This document shows positions 16,796-25,597 of a DNA stretch of 64,000 bases, in pieces; positions within the stretch are counted from its first letter, which is position 1; each line of letters starts with the position of its first letter. The notes below the pieces were generated by a model. That model saw only the letters and a list, made by a program, of their open reading frames with translations. It was not told the DNA's origin and did no database searches. The translations under genes were made by a program, and so were the position numbers. Source of the stretch: Nonomuraea sp. PA05 (GTDB lineage Bacteria; Actinomycetota; Actinomycetes; Streptosporangiales; Streptosporangiaceae); the NCBI RefSeq assembly GCF_008086045.1, contig NZ_VSEY01000005.1:62001-126000 (forward strand), given 5' to 3'.

Positions 16796-17749
16796 ATGCG
16801 GCCCCGGTTACGAGGATGCCTGGTCGGCGCGGTGGTGGCGGCCAGTTTGTGCGCGGCGGCCGTGGTGGTCATGTGGCCCGGCGGGGACGAGGAGCCCGGG
16901 CCGCGGCCTGATCCGACACGTACCGAGATCGTCTCCGAACGCCGCCTGGACGAGCGCAGGATGGAGCTGACGATCAGGTCGCGGGCGCTCGACGCCACCA
17001 CGAAGGTGCGCCTGCTGCTCCCGCGCGGCTGGGAGTCCCGTACGGGCTGGCCGGTGTTGTGGCTGCTGCACGGCGGCCTGGACGACTACACCTCGTGGAC
17101 CTCGAAGACCGACGTCGAGGCGCTCACCCGCGACACCGGCGTGCTCGTCGTGATGCCGGACGGCGGTAAGTGCGGCAGCTACTCCGACTGGTGGAACGGC
17201 GGCGAGGGCGGCCCGCCGCGCTGGGAGACCTATCACCTGAAGGAGTTGCTGCCGCTGCTCGAAGCGCGTTACCGGGCGGGCGCGCGGCAGGCCGTCGCCG
17301 GGTACTCGATGGGCGGGCAGGGCGCCATGCTGTACGCGGCCAAGGGACACTTCGAGGCGGCGGCCTCGTTCAGCGGAGCCCTGCACATCCTCGGGCCCGG
17401 CGTGCCCCAGGCCGTGATGGCGGGCACGTCGATCGGGTGTTTCGGCACCGACTGGAAGCGGGTGTGGGGGGATCCTGAGGAGCAGCGGGAGGTGTGGCGG
17501 GCGCACAACCCCTACGATCTGGCCGGCGAGCTGAAGGGCGTGCGGCTGTACGTGGGCGCCGGGCAGGGTGATCTGGTGGAGGATCTGGCGAACCGGGCGG
17601 CCAGGGCGTTCACGGGGCGGCTGGAGGAGCTGGGCATCCCGGTGCGTACGCACTTCCATCAGGGCGGGCACAATCACACGTCCTGGCAGCGGGAGCTGCA
17701 CCGCGCCTACCCGATGCTGATGTCCGCCATCGGCGCACAACCCGCGTGA
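16796..17749 (+). CDS. Membrane-anchored esterase, Ag85/esterase D type
   Basis: 317 residues of alpha/beta-hydrolase fold. An N-terminal hydrophobic segment (about 8-28) should export or anchor it. The nucleophile elbow is GYSMGG; upstream LLHGGLDD forms the oxyanion region, and GHNHTSWQ near the C-terminus supplies the His. The pattern fits the putative-esterase family that includes antigen 85 mycolyltransferases and S-formylglutathione hydrolase. AAAGGAGA precedes the ATG. It converges on the prenyl synthase gene with 11 bp between stops. Confidence 0.8.
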   Translation: MRPRLRGCLVGAVVAASLCAAAVVVMWPGGDEEPGPRPDPTRTEIVSERRLDERRMELTIRSRALDATTKVRLLLPRGWESRTGWPVLWLLHGGLDDYTSWTSKTDVEALTRDTGVLVVMPDGGKCGSYSDWWNGGEGGPPRWETYHLKELLPLLEARYRAGARQAVAGYSMGGQGAMLYAAKGHFEAAASFSGALHILGPGVPQAVMAGTSIGCFGTDWKRVWGDPEEQREVWRAHNPYDLAGELKGVRLYVGAGQGDLVEDLANRAARAFTGRLEELGIPVRTHFHQGGHNHTSWQRELHRAYPMLMSAIGAQPA

Positions 17750-17760
17750 GCAGAGGGCCG

Positions 17761-18774
17761 TCAGTTGACGCGGTCCACCAGGGAGTGGCACAGGGCGCGC
17801 AGTTCCACCGCGTCCGGCAGGCACTCGTCCAGCACGCCCAGCGCCGACCTCATGTACCGGTCCGCCAGCACCCGCGCCCGCTCCCGCCCACCGGCCTCCT
17901 CCACGAGGTGGGCGGCCTGCCGTACGGACTCCTCGTCCGTCGCCCCGGTGGCGAGGACGGCGGCCAGCTCGCGCGCGGCCGGCCCGCCGGTGGCGAGGGC
18001 GGCGAGGACGGGCAGAGTCTTCTTGTCGCGCCGCAGGTCGTTGTAGACGGGTTTGCCGGTCAGCCGCGGATCGCCCCAGATGCCGAGCATGTCGTCCACG
18101 ATCTGGAAGGCCACCCCGAGGTCGCGCCCCATCCCCCACATGCGGTCGGCCAGCTCGGGCGCGCCGCCCAGGGCCACGCCCGCCGCCGCGGCGGCCCCCA
18201 GTAGGCCGCCGGTCTTGCCCGCGGCCATCTCGGCGTACTCGTCGATGGTGACGACGTCGGGGCCGCTCCAGGGGCGGTTCTCGAAGGCCATGTCGGCGGT
18301 CTGGCCCTGGACGAGCTCGATCAGGGCCGCCGACAGGTACGGCATCGCCTCGGGCCGCCCGGCGAGCTGGCCGACGGCCAGGGCCAGGAGCGCGTCGCCG
18401 GTGAGTAGCGCGGGGCCGACGCCGTACGCCTTCCAGAGGGCGGCGCGGTGCCTGCGCAGCTCGTCGCGGTCGATGATGTCGTCGTGCGTCAGAGAGAAGG
18501 CGTGCACCAGCTCCACGGCCACGGCGCCGGGCAGCGCGTCCTCGGCCGTGCCGCCCGCGGCCTCGGCGCTGAGCATGGCGATCGCCGGACGCACGCTCTT
18601 GCCGCCGTCGGCGCCGCCGCGCGGGCCGCCGTCGGTGTCGGACCAGCCCAGCACGTACGCGGCCATCTGCCTGCCCGAGGGATGCAGCACCGAAACGGCC
18701 TCGCGCAGGGCCGGCTCGAGGAGGCCGCGACAGCGGGCCACAGTGGTCCCGCCCGTCGGATGACTGAGATTCAA
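17761..18774 (-). CDS. Polyprenyl (geranylgeranyl) diphosphate synthase
   Basis: 337-residue trans-prenyltransferase that condenses IPP with allylic diphosphates. First Asp-rich motif DDIID at 98-102 (HDDIIDRDELRR), second DDMLG at 227-231 (QIVDDMLGIWGD), plus GKSVRP and GKTGGLL. It starts at TTG 18774 with AGGAG 6 nt upstream. Divergence from a P450 and two terpene synthases that need a C20 substrate points to geranylgeranyl diphosphate, though product length cannot be read with certainty; the residues before DDIID (AFSLTH) carry no obvious bulky block. It should supply the neighbouring cyclases. Confidence 0.88.
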   Translation of the reverse strand: MNLSHPTGGTTVARCRGLLEPALREAVSVLHPSGRQMAAYVLGWSDTDGGPRGGADGGKSVRPAIAMLSAEAAGGTAEDALPGAVAVELVHAFSLTHDDIIDRDELRRHRAALWKAYGVGPALLTGDALLALAVGQLAGRPEAMPYLSAALIELVQGQTADMAFENRPWSGPDVVTIDEYAEMAAGKTGGLLGAAAAAGVALGGAPELADRMWGMGRDLGVAFQIVDDMLGIWGDPRLTGKPVYNDLRRDKKTLPVLAALATGGPAARELAAVLATGATDEESVRQAAHLVEEAGGRERARVLADRYMRSALGVLDECLPDAVELRALCHSLVDRVN

Positions 18775-18808
18775 CTGGTGCTCCTACCCGGGGTACGATC
18801 TTGAATCT

Positions 18809-18870
18809 ACATGCACAAGCATGTGATACTCCACTCAACGGTTGACATATGTCAGGAAATGTCCGTGATT
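18809..18870 (+). promoter_or_regulatory. Divergent diterpenoid promoter with two palindromes
   Basis: TTGACA (18842-18847), 18 bp, TGATTT (18866-18871) reads toward the P450. The -35 lies inside a perfect 12-bp palindrome TGACATATGTCA (18843-18854). A second perfect inverted repeat, ACATGC-ACAA-GCATGT, sits at 18809-18824 toward the prenyl synthase. Two such sites in a 131-bp divergent region suggest a dedicated regulator acting on both directions; its gene is not identified. Confidence 0.6.
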
Positions 18871-18905
18871 TGAGACGGGCACCGTACGCGATGGAGGAAT
18901 CACCC

Positions 18906-20240
18906 GTGGCGACCGCCACCGCCCCCGACCGAACCATGCCTTTCCTCCGTAAGCTCACGAGACACGCCCGTGTCCCCATCAACGCCTTCGAGGAGGCGGG
19001 CACGCAGGCCGACGGCCGGCTCGTCCGGCTCGCGATGGGGCCGTTCCGCCCATACCTGGTGACGCATCCGGACCACGTCCAGCACGTGCTCGTGGCCAAC
19101 CAGCGCAACTACGTGCGCGAGGGGATGTTCTGGGACCCTCTGGCGCCGCTGCTCGGCGAGGGCATCCTGTCCGACGGCGAGAGCTGGTCGGAGAGCCGGC
19201 GGATCCTGCAGCCGCTGTTCACGGCCAAGTACGTCAACGCTCTCGCCGAGCGCATGGCCGAGATCATCGATGAGCTGATCGAGGAGACCGTCGTCCCCGG
19301 ACAGCCGTTCGACGTGGCGAGGGGCGTCTCCGCGATCGTGCACCCGACGATCGTGCGCCTGTTCTTCGGCGCCAAGATCTCGGTCGCCGACATCAACCGG
19401 CTGGTGCCCGCCTATGACGTGGCCGTCACCGCCAAGGCCATCCGGCTGGTGATGCCGTTCGTGCCCGACCGCTTCCCCCTGCCGGGAGACCAGCCGTTCA
19501 AGCACGCGATCGAAACCATCGACGACGTGGTCTACCCGCGGATCAAGCAGGCCAGGGCGCAACGGCAGGTGGGCGACGACGTCGTCTCGCGGCTGTGCCG
19601 GGCCCGCGAGGACGACTTCACCGCCGAGGGCGACCGCCGGATCAGGGACGACCTGGTCGCCATGCACGGAGCCTCCACCGAGACCTCGGCGACCGCGCTG
19701 ACATGGGCCTGGCCGGTGCTGCAGGCGTACCCGGAGGTCGCGGCCAAGGTGCAGGAGGAGATCGACCGCGTGGTGGGCGACGACCGCGTCAGCACCGCGC
19801 ACCTGCCCGGCCTGCTCTACCTGCGGCAGTTCGTCAATGAGCTGCTGCGGCTCTATCCACCGGGCTGGATCCTGCCGCGGATGGCGGTCGAGACCGACGT
19901 CGTGGACGGCGTCACGATCGAGGCCGGCTCCACCGTGCTGCTCAGCCCCTACCTGACGCACCGGCTGCCGCGCTTCTGGGACCGGCCGCTGACATTCGAC
20001 CCGGAGCGGTTCGCCCCTGTGGGCGAGAGCAGGCGGCACCGCTACGCGTACTGGCCGTTCGGCGCGGGCCCGCACGTGTGTCTAGGGCAGCACCTGTTCA
20101 TGATGGAGGCGCCGCTGCTGATCGCGGGCATCCTGCGAAGGTACCGGCCGGTCGTGCACCATGACGGCCCCGTCCTGCCGCGGCTGGCCTCCTCGTTGCG
20201 GCCCGCGGCGGGGCTGCGCATGACGCTGGTCCCGCGGTGA
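18906..20240 (+). CDS. Cytochrome P450 of the diterpenoid locus
   Basis: 444-residue monooxygenase from GTG 18906. Heme motif FGAGPHVCLG with Cys392; ExxR in NELLRLYPP; the I-helix reads HGASTETSATALTW, keeping E-T but with Ser where most P450s have Gly. The C-terminal KAR/HRL region (THRLPRFWDRPLTFDPERF) is typical. GTG 18906 is preferred because GGAGGA lies 7 nt upstream and because ATG 18849 falls between the -35 and -10 of the likely promoter. Its stop overlaps the class I terpene synthase start (GTGA), so a role in oxidising the diterpene product is likely. No ferredoxin is adjacent. Confidence 0.9.
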   Translation: MATATAPDRTMPFLRKLTRHARVPINAFEEAGTQADGRLVRLAMGPFRPYLVTHPDHVQHVLVANQRNYVREGMFWDPLAPLLGEGILSDGESWSESRRILQPLFTAKYVNALAERMAEIIDELIEETVVPGQPFDVARGVSAIVHPTIVRLFFGAKISVADINRLVPAYDVAVTAKAIRLVMPFVPDRFPLPGDQPFKHAIETIDDVVYPRIKQARAQRQVGDDVVSRLCRAREDDFTAEGDRRIRDDLVAMHGASTETSATALTWAWPVLQAYPEVAAKVQEEIDRVVGDDRVSTAHLPGLLYLRQFVNELLRLYPPGWILPRMAVETDVVDGVTIEAGSTVLLSPYLTHRLPRFWDRPLTFDPERFAPVGESRRHRYAYWPFGAGPHVCLGQHLFMMEAPLLIAGILRRYRPVVHHDGPVLPRLASSLRPAAGLRMTLVPR

Positions 20241-21085
20241 ACCGTACATTCGAGACCGGCCGCACGTGCGCGGTGGCCGTCGTCGGTGGCCGCGACCTCG
20301 CCAGGGTCGCCGCCCGGTACGGCGAGCTCTTTCCGCAGAAGTCGTTCGACGCCGGGCTCTACAGCTCGCTCGCGCTGGCGGGCGCGTTCGGCTCGCCGTG
20401 GGCGACCGCCGTGGAGCTGCGCGCGATCAACCGGGCCTCCCTGCTGGTGTTCGCGGTGGACCGGCTGATCGACGAGGAGGCGATCTCCCGGGAACAGGTT
20501 GCCGCCCTCGTCGCCGACTGCCTGGCCGCCGCGGGCGGGCAGGCGCCCGCGTCCCCCGCCGCAGCCTTCCTGGCCGATCTGCGAGGCGAGCTGGCCGCCG
20601 GTCCCGAGCTGCTCACGAGCTGGCGTGACCAGCTCGGGCACATGCTGGCGGCGATGACTCGCGAATGGGACTGGGCCCGTTCCGGCCCTCCACCCGGCCC
20701 GGAGGAGTACGTGGCCAACGCCGACAGCACCGGCGCCTACTTCATCGCCCTGACGCACTGGATCCACACCGGCCAGGCCCGCGGTCCGCGCGACCTGGAG
20801 CGGCTACGGCCGGCGGGCGAGGCGGTCCAGCGTTACCTCCGCCTGCTCAACGACGTGGCGACGCGGCGCAGGGAGGCCCGCTCAGGCGACCTCAACGCCT
20901 TCACTCTGGGACTGAGCCTCGGCGAGGTGAACGAGCGCATGACCGCGCTGACCGCACGGGCCACGGAGCTCATCGGGCCGCTGCGCGAGGAACATCCGCG
21001 GGCGGCCGCGTACCTGGACTGGCAGCTCCACTTCAGCGCCGGCTTCTACGGCCTGTCCGACTTCTGGGCCGAGGCCGCGTCGTGA
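20237..21085 (+). CDS. Class I terpene synthase
   Basis: 282 residues, alpha-domain only. Ionisation-type cyclase: metal-binding DRLIDEE (Asp75, Asp79) is a DxxxD variant of the Asp-rich motif, and NDVATRRRE (205-213) matches the NSE/DTE consensus exactly. It starts at GTG 20237 overlapping the P450 stop and ends overlapping the class II cyclase start (GTGA at 21082). The coupling with a class II enzyme suggests that it acts on the cyclised diphosphate made by that partner, as in bacterial labdane-type pathways. The family is highly diverged, so the product cannot be predicted. Confidence 0.8.
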   Translation: MNRTFETGRTCAVAVVGGRDLARVAARYGELFPQKSFDAGLYSSLALAGAFGSPWATAVELRAINRASLLVFAVDRLIDEEAISREQVAALVADCLAAAGGQAPASPAAAFLADLRGELAAGPELLTSWRDQLGHMLAAMTREWDWARSGPPPGPEEYVANADSTGAYFIALTHWIHTGQARGPRDLERLRPAGEAVQRYLRLLNDVATRRREARSGDLNAFTLGLSLGEVNERMTALTARATELIGPLREEHPRAAAYLDWQLHFSAGFYGLSDFWAEAAS

Positions 21086-22620
21086 TCGACGTCCCCGTCC
21101 AGGCCAGGGCCCTGGTCTCCGAGCTCATGGCCAAGCCCTGGGGCAACGTGTCCCCGTCCGTCTACGAAACCGGCCGCATGGTCACGATCGCGCCCTGGCT
21201 GGCCGGTCAGCGGGAGCGGGTGGCCTACCTGCTGGCCGGGCAGCACGGCGACGGCTCCTGGGGCGCGCCCGATGGGTATGGTCTGGTGCCCACCCTGAGC
21301 GCCACCGAGGGGCTGCTGTCCGCGGCGGCTCGCGGGGACGCCGATCCCGCCTCCGTCATGCCGACCGCGCGGGCCGGGCTCGACGCGCTGCGCCGGATGC
21401 TCGCCGGACCGGGCGACCTGCCCGACACGCCGGCGATCGAGCTGATCGTGCCGCATCTCGTCGCGCTCATCGACGCGCATCGCTCCGCCGCGCCGCTGCC
21501 CCTGCCGCCCGGCATGGACGGCGAGCGGCTGGGCAAGGTCAGGCGGCTGCTGGCGGCGGGCGTCGAGCCGCCGCAGAAGGTGCTGCACGTGCTGGAGGTG
21601 GCGGGCGCCGACGCGGTACGAGCCGCCGGGACCGTGCAAGCGGAAACCGTACGGGCAGGTGCTGTGCGGCCCACGTCGATCGGCACGATCGGCGCCTCCC
21701 CCGCGGCCACCGCCGCCTGGCTGGACGCGCTGCCGCCCGACCCGGCCGACTCGGCACGGCGCCATCTGGAGGCGGTGGCCGGAAGGTACGGCGGGCCGGT
21801 GCCCGTCGGCCTGCCGATCACCGTCTTCGAGCGCGGCTGGGTGCTGAGCTGGCTGGCCAGAGCCGACGTTCCGGTGGAGGTGCCGCCGGAGATGCTGGCG
21901 GACCTGCGGGCCGCGATCGGTCCCGACGGAACCGCGGCCGGGGCCGGGCTGCCCCCTGACGCCGACACCACCAGCGTGGCGCTCTACGCGCTGGCGCTGC
22001 TCGGCATGCCATGCAAGCCAGAGTCGCTGAAGACGTTCGACACCGGGGAGCACTTCTGCACCTGGCAGGGCGAGGACGGCTATTCGGTGAGCGTCAACGC
22101 CCACGTTCTTGACTCGTTCGGTCAGTACGTACGGGCCAGGCCGACGGCAGCGGACACGTACCGGCCGATGATGGCGCGGGTGGCCCGGTGGCTGGGCGGG
22201 CAGCAGGGCAGGGACGGGAGCTGGAGCGACCGGTGGCATGCCTCACCGTTCTACGCCACGCTGGCCTGCGTGCTCGCCCTGGGCGAGTTCGGCGGGCCGC
22301 AGTACGCCGGCGCGATCCGCGCTGCCAGGGAGTGGGTGCTGGGGGCCCAGCGGGAGGACGGGTCGTGGGGCCGGTGGGCGGGCGGTCCGGAGGAGACCGC
22401 GTACGCGGTGCAGGCCCTACTGCTCGGCGGCTTGGAGCCGGACGAGAGGTGCGTGCGAGCCGCCGAGCGGGGATGCGGGTTCCTCATGCGCGTGTTCGCT
22501 TTATCGGATTACCCACCCATGTGGCATGACAAGGACCTTTACACGCCGAACGCAATTGTGCGAGCGGCCATCCTGGCAGCCCTCCATGTGACGCAACCCT
22601 ACCTCCAAAGGGGAATTTAG
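21082..22620 (+). CDS. Class II diterpene cyclase with DxDTT motif
   Basis: 512 residues, beta-gamma fold. The protonation motif is DADTTS at 293-298, a DxD(D/T)T-type catalytic acid; QW-like motifs GQHGDGSWG, GQQGRDGSWS and GAQREDGSWG mark the prenyltransferase/squalene-cyclase barrels. The enzyme should convert geranylgeranyl diphosphate to a bicyclic (labdane- or halimane-like) diphosphate. GTG 21082 overlaps the class I synthase stop. A TTA codon (22501-22503, residue 474) suggests bldA-type timing. The final 40 residues (YPPMWHDKDLYTPNAIVRAA) are also typical of class II cyclases. The gene ends 158 bp before the conservon. Confidence 0.87.
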   Translation: MIDVPVQARALVSELMAKPWGNVSPSVYETGRMVTIAPWLAGQRERVAYLLAGQHGDGSWGAPDGYGLVPTLSATEGLLSAAARGDADPASVMPTARAGLDALRRMLAGPGDLPDTPAIELIVPHLVALIDAHRSAAPLPLPPGMDGERLGKVRRLLAAGVEPPQKVLHVLEVAGADAVRAAGTVQAETVRAGAVRPTSIGTIGASPAATAAWLDALPPDPADSARRHLEAVAGRYGGPVPVGLPITVFERGWVLSWLARADVPVEVPPEMLADLRAAIGPDGTAAGAGLPPDADTTSVALYALALLGMPCKPESLKTFDTGEHFCTWQGEDGYSVSVNAHVLDSFGQYVRARPTAADTYRPMMARVARWLGGQQGRDGSWSDRWHASPFYATLACVLALGEFGGPQYAGAIRAAREWVLGAQREDGSWGRWAGGPEETAYAVQALLLGGLEPDERCVRAAERGCGFLMRVFALSDYPPMWHDKDLYTPNAIVRAAILAALHVTQPYLQRGI

Positions 22621-22663
22621 GAGGAAAAAACAGGACATAGCGACCTAACTGCACTCTTTCGTG

Positions 22664-22692
22664 TTGAGGGAGGAATGTCGCGTTGCTAGGGT
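22664..22692 (+). promoter_or_regulatory. Likely conservon promoter
   Basis: TTGAGG (22664-22669), 17 bp, TAGGGT (22687-22692) lies 87 bp before the cvnA ATG. A second TTGACA at 22733-22738 lacks a good -10. The region between the cyclase and cvnA is otherwise empty; there is no strong hairpin after the cyclase, so read-through from the terpenoid operon is possible. Confidence 0.45.
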
Positions 22693-22778
22693 GAGCCAAG
22701 TGTCAGATTCGTCGGGTGTCCATTACTTTCTCTTGACAAGGCACGCCGACCAGGTCGTTTTCTCCATTGGTGGGCTCG

Positions 22779-25181
22779 ATGCGCTTCCGTAATGCCAGTG
22801 TCCGGGCCAAGGTCACGGCGCTGATCGTGTCGCTCACACTGCTGTGGGCCTTCGCCGCCTGGGTGACGCTGCGAGAAGGCGTCAACCTCCTGTGGGCCGC
22901 GACGGTCAACAGCGGCGTGATCGACCCGAGCGAGCCGCTGCTGGTAGAGCTGCAGCAGGAGCGCCGGTTGACCGCCGCCCACCTCGGCGCGGGACGCCGC
23001 CAGGCGGACAAGTCCCTGCGCGACCAGCGCGCCAGGACCGACGCCATCCGCGCCGAGTTCGAGACCTCCGCGTCGGGCACCGTGGTGCAGTTCGCCATGG
23101 ACGACTCGCTCAGCCGGCGCCAGCGGGAGGTCATGGGTCAGCTCGACCGGCTGACGGCCCTCAGGAAGTCGATCGACTCGGGCAAGGCCGACTTCGCGCA
23201 GGCCGCGGCCGAGTACAACACGGTCATCGACTCCTTCTACCGCATGTACGACTCGGTGGCCGAGTTCGACGACAAGGAGGCCGCCAAGGACGGCCGCACC
23301 CTGTCGGAGATGCACCACGTGCGCGAGATCTTCGCCCGCGAGGACGCCCTCTTGGCCGGCGTCTTCGCCAAGGGCGGCTTCACCCAGGCGGAGCACACCG
23401 AGTTCGTCGAGACCGTCGGCGTCTTCCGCTACTCGTTCAACGAGGCGCTGCAGAAACTCCGCGACGAGGACAGGGCCGCCTTCGACGCCTGGCTCAAGAC
23501 CGCGCCCGTCACCCGGGTGCAGGCCATGGAGAACCAGCTCGTCCAGCACGAAGCCACGCTCGAACCGCTGCCCGTGAACAGCGAGGAGTGGCGCAGGTCG
23601 GCGGGCTCCATGCTCGACGGCATGCAGACGGTGACGCTCGCCGCCGGTGACCGGCTGCTGGAGCGGATCACGCCGATCGCCGTCGGCGTCGTCGTCCGGC
23701 TCGTCCTCGCGGGCGGTCTGGGCCTGCTCGCTGTCATCGCATCCATCGTGCTGTCGATCACCACGACCAGGCAACTCCTCGCCCAGCTCAGGAAGCTGCG
23801 CGACGCCGCCCACGAGCTGTCCGACGAGCGCCTGCCCGGCATCGTCGACCGCATCGGCCACGGCGAGGAGGTGGACGTCGCCAAGGAGGCCCCCGCGCTC
23901 GACTTCGGCGACGACGAGATCGGCCAGGTCGGCCAGGCGTTCAACACCGTGCAGCGCACCGCCATCGCCGTCGCCGCCGAGCAGGCCGAGCTGCGCCGCA
24001 GCATCCGCGACATCCTGCTCAGCCTCGCGCGCAGGACGCAGGGCCTGGTGCACCGCCAGCTCACCGTGCTCGACGTGATGGAGCGCCGCGAGACCGACCC
24101 CGAGGAGCTGAAGGAGCTCTTCCGCCTCGACCACCTCGCCATCCGCATGCGCCGCAACGCGGAGAACCTGATCGTCCTGTCCGGCTCGTCGCCCGCCCGT
24201 ACGTGGCGGCGTTCTGTGCCGATGGTGGACGTGGTGCGCGGCGCGCTGGCCGAGGTCGAGGACTACACCCGCGTCTCACTCATGCCGATGGGCGACGTGG
24301 TGCTCGTCGGCCGGGCCGTCGGTGACGTCATCCACCTGCTCGCCGAGCTGATCGAGAACGCCGTGTCGTTCTCGCCGCCGTACACCAACGTGCAGGTCAG
24401 CGGCCAGCTCGTGGCCAACGGGTACGTGATCGAGATCGAGGACAGGGGCCTGGGCATGAAGCCCGAGGACCTGGACTCGGCCAACGAGCGCATCGCGGAC
24501 CCGCCCGAGTTCCGCATCACCGGCACCGCCCGGCTGGGCCTCTACGTGGTCAGCCAGCTCGCCAAGCGCCACGAGATCCAGGTGGTGCTCAAGGCGTCCC
24601 CGTACGGCGGCACGACGGTCGTGGTGCTGCTGCCGCAGGAGCTCGTCCAGCTCGACCCCACGCCGGAGCCGCGCGGCACCGGCGAGCGGGAGCGGCTGCC
24701 GCGCAGGCAGCCCGCCGTCGCCACGGCCACCCGGCCCGCCACGGCGGAGAACGTGCGCACGCTGCCGTCGCGCCCCACCGTCCCGGCCCCCACGCCCGCC
24801 CCCGACCCCCTGCCCACCCGATCGCCCCGGCCGGAGACCGCCCCCGGGCCCGGCCGACCGGCGCGGCCGGAAGCCGCGCCCCGGCCCATCCGGCCGGAAC
24901 CCGTGCCCGCCCCGGAACCACAAGCCGAAACGCCAGCCGAACCGGAGCAGGAGTCTGTGACCGAGTTCACACCAGGGGGGCTCCCCCTTCGGGTGCCCCA
25001 GGCCAACCTGGCGCCAGCGCTGCGGGACGACACGCCCACGCAGCCCGACTTTGAGGAGGACGATGACGAGCGCTCGCCGGAGGAGATCCGCGCGATGATG
25101 GGATCTCTGCAGTCAGGCACCCGTCGCGGCCGCTCCCAGGCGGCCAAGATGCTGGACGACCAGCAAGGAGGTGACGCATGA
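22779..25181 (+). CDS. cvnA: Conservon sensor-kinase-like protein CvnA
   Basis: 800 residues. N-terminal TM (about 8-30), an extracytoplasmic nitrate/nitrite-sensing-type helical region (about 35-300), a second TM (about 305-330), a HAMP-like linker, then a HATPase domain: HLLAELIENAVSFSPP (N-box) and EDRGLGM, TARLGLYVVSQLAKRH (G-boxes). The H-box region (SLARRTQGLVHRQLTVLD) is the variant seen in conservon kinases. The last 170 residues are Pro/Arg/Glu-rich and disordered. ATG 22779 begins MRFRNASVRAKV, typical of the family. The stop overlaps cvnB (ATGA). Known CvnA proteins control CvnD at the membrane. Confidence 0.92.
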   Translation: MRFRNASVRAKVTALIVSLTLLWAFAAWVTLREGVNLLWAATVNSGVIDPSEPLLVELQQERRLTAAHLGAGRRQADKSLRDQRARTDAIRAEFETSASGTVVQFAMDDSLSRRQREVMGQLDRLTALRKSIDSGKADFAQAAAEYNTVIDSFYRMYDSVAEFDDKEAAKDGRTLSEMHHVREIFAREDALLAGVFAKGGFTQAEHTEFVETVGVFRYSFNEALQKLRDEDRAAFDAWLKTAPVTRVQAMENQLVQHEATLEPLPVNSEEWRRSAGSMLDGMQTVTLAAGDRLLERITPIAVGVVVRLVLAGGLGLLAVIASIVLSITTTRQLLAQLRKLRDAAHELSDERLPGIVDRIGHGEEVDVAKEAPALDFGDDEIGQVGQAFNTVQRTAIAVAAEQAELRRSIRDILLSLARRTQGLVHRQLTVLDVMERRETDPEELKELFRLDHLAIRMRRNAENLIVLSGSSPARTWRRSVPMVDVVRGALAEVEDYTRVSLMPMGDVVLVGRAVGDVIHLLAELIENAVSFSPPYTNVQVSGQLVANGYVIEIEDRGLGMKPEDLDSANERIADPPEFRITGTARLGLYVVSQLAKRHEIQVVLKASPYGGTTVVVLLPQELVQLDPTPEPRGTGERERLPRRQPAVATATRPATAENVRTLPSRPTVPAPTPAPDPLPTRSPRPETAPGPGRPARPEAAPRPIRPEPVPAPEPQAETPAEPEQESVTEFTPGGLPLRVPQANLAPALRDDTPTQPDFEEDDDERSPEEIRAMMGSLQSGTRRGRSQAAKMLDDQQGGDA

Positions 25182-25597
25182 CCCCCACCTCGGGCACCGA
25201 CCTCAACTGGCTGATGGACGACCTGGTCAACCGGGTCAAGGAGGCCGAGCACGCGATCGTGCTGTCTTCCGACGGGCTGCTCATGGCCTCGTCCGCCGCG
25301 CTGCAGCGCACCGACGGCGAGCACCTGTCCGCCGTGGCCTCCGGGCTGCAGAGCCTGGCCAAGGGCGTCTCCGACCACATCGCCGGTGGTGCGGTGCGGC
25401 AGACGGTCGTGGAGTGGAAGAACCAGTTCCTCATCGTCACCGCGGCCGGCGAGCGAGCCTGCCTGGCCGTGCTGTGCGCGCAGAACGCCGACATCGGGCT
25501 GGTCGCGTACGAGATGGCGATGATGGTGGCGCGGGTCGGCCAGTACCTCACGTCCGGCGCGCGCGGCGCCCAGGCCGTCGCCGGGAGCGACCGGTGA
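25178..25597 (+). CDS. cvnB: Roadblock/LC7 protein CvnB
   Basis: 139 residues. Begins LNWLMDDLVNRVKEAEHAIVLSSDGLLMASS and continues HLSAVASGLQSLAKGV, the standard roadblock/LC7 fold of actinobacterial conservons (sequences given in parts). It is expected to act as GTPase-activating or scaffold protein for CvnD. It overlaps cvnA by ATGA and cvnC by GTGA, so stoichiometric translation is likely. Confidence 0.93.
   Translation: MTPTSGTDLNWLMDDLVNRVKEAEHAIVLSSDGLLMASSAALQRTDGEHLSAVASGLQSLAKGVSDHIAGGAVRQTVVEWKNQFLIVTAAGERACLAVLCAQNADIGLVAYEMAMMVARVGQYLTSGARGAQAVAGSDR

Noticed and set aside
18849..18905. ATG 18849 as P450 start
   Set aside because: It falls between the -35 and -10 of the likely promoter and inside a palindrome, whereas GTG 18906 has a good ribosome site.
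22733..22738. TTGACA before cvnA as the main conservon promoter
   Set aside because: No acceptable -10 at 16-19 bp; TTGAGG/TAGGGT upstream is better.
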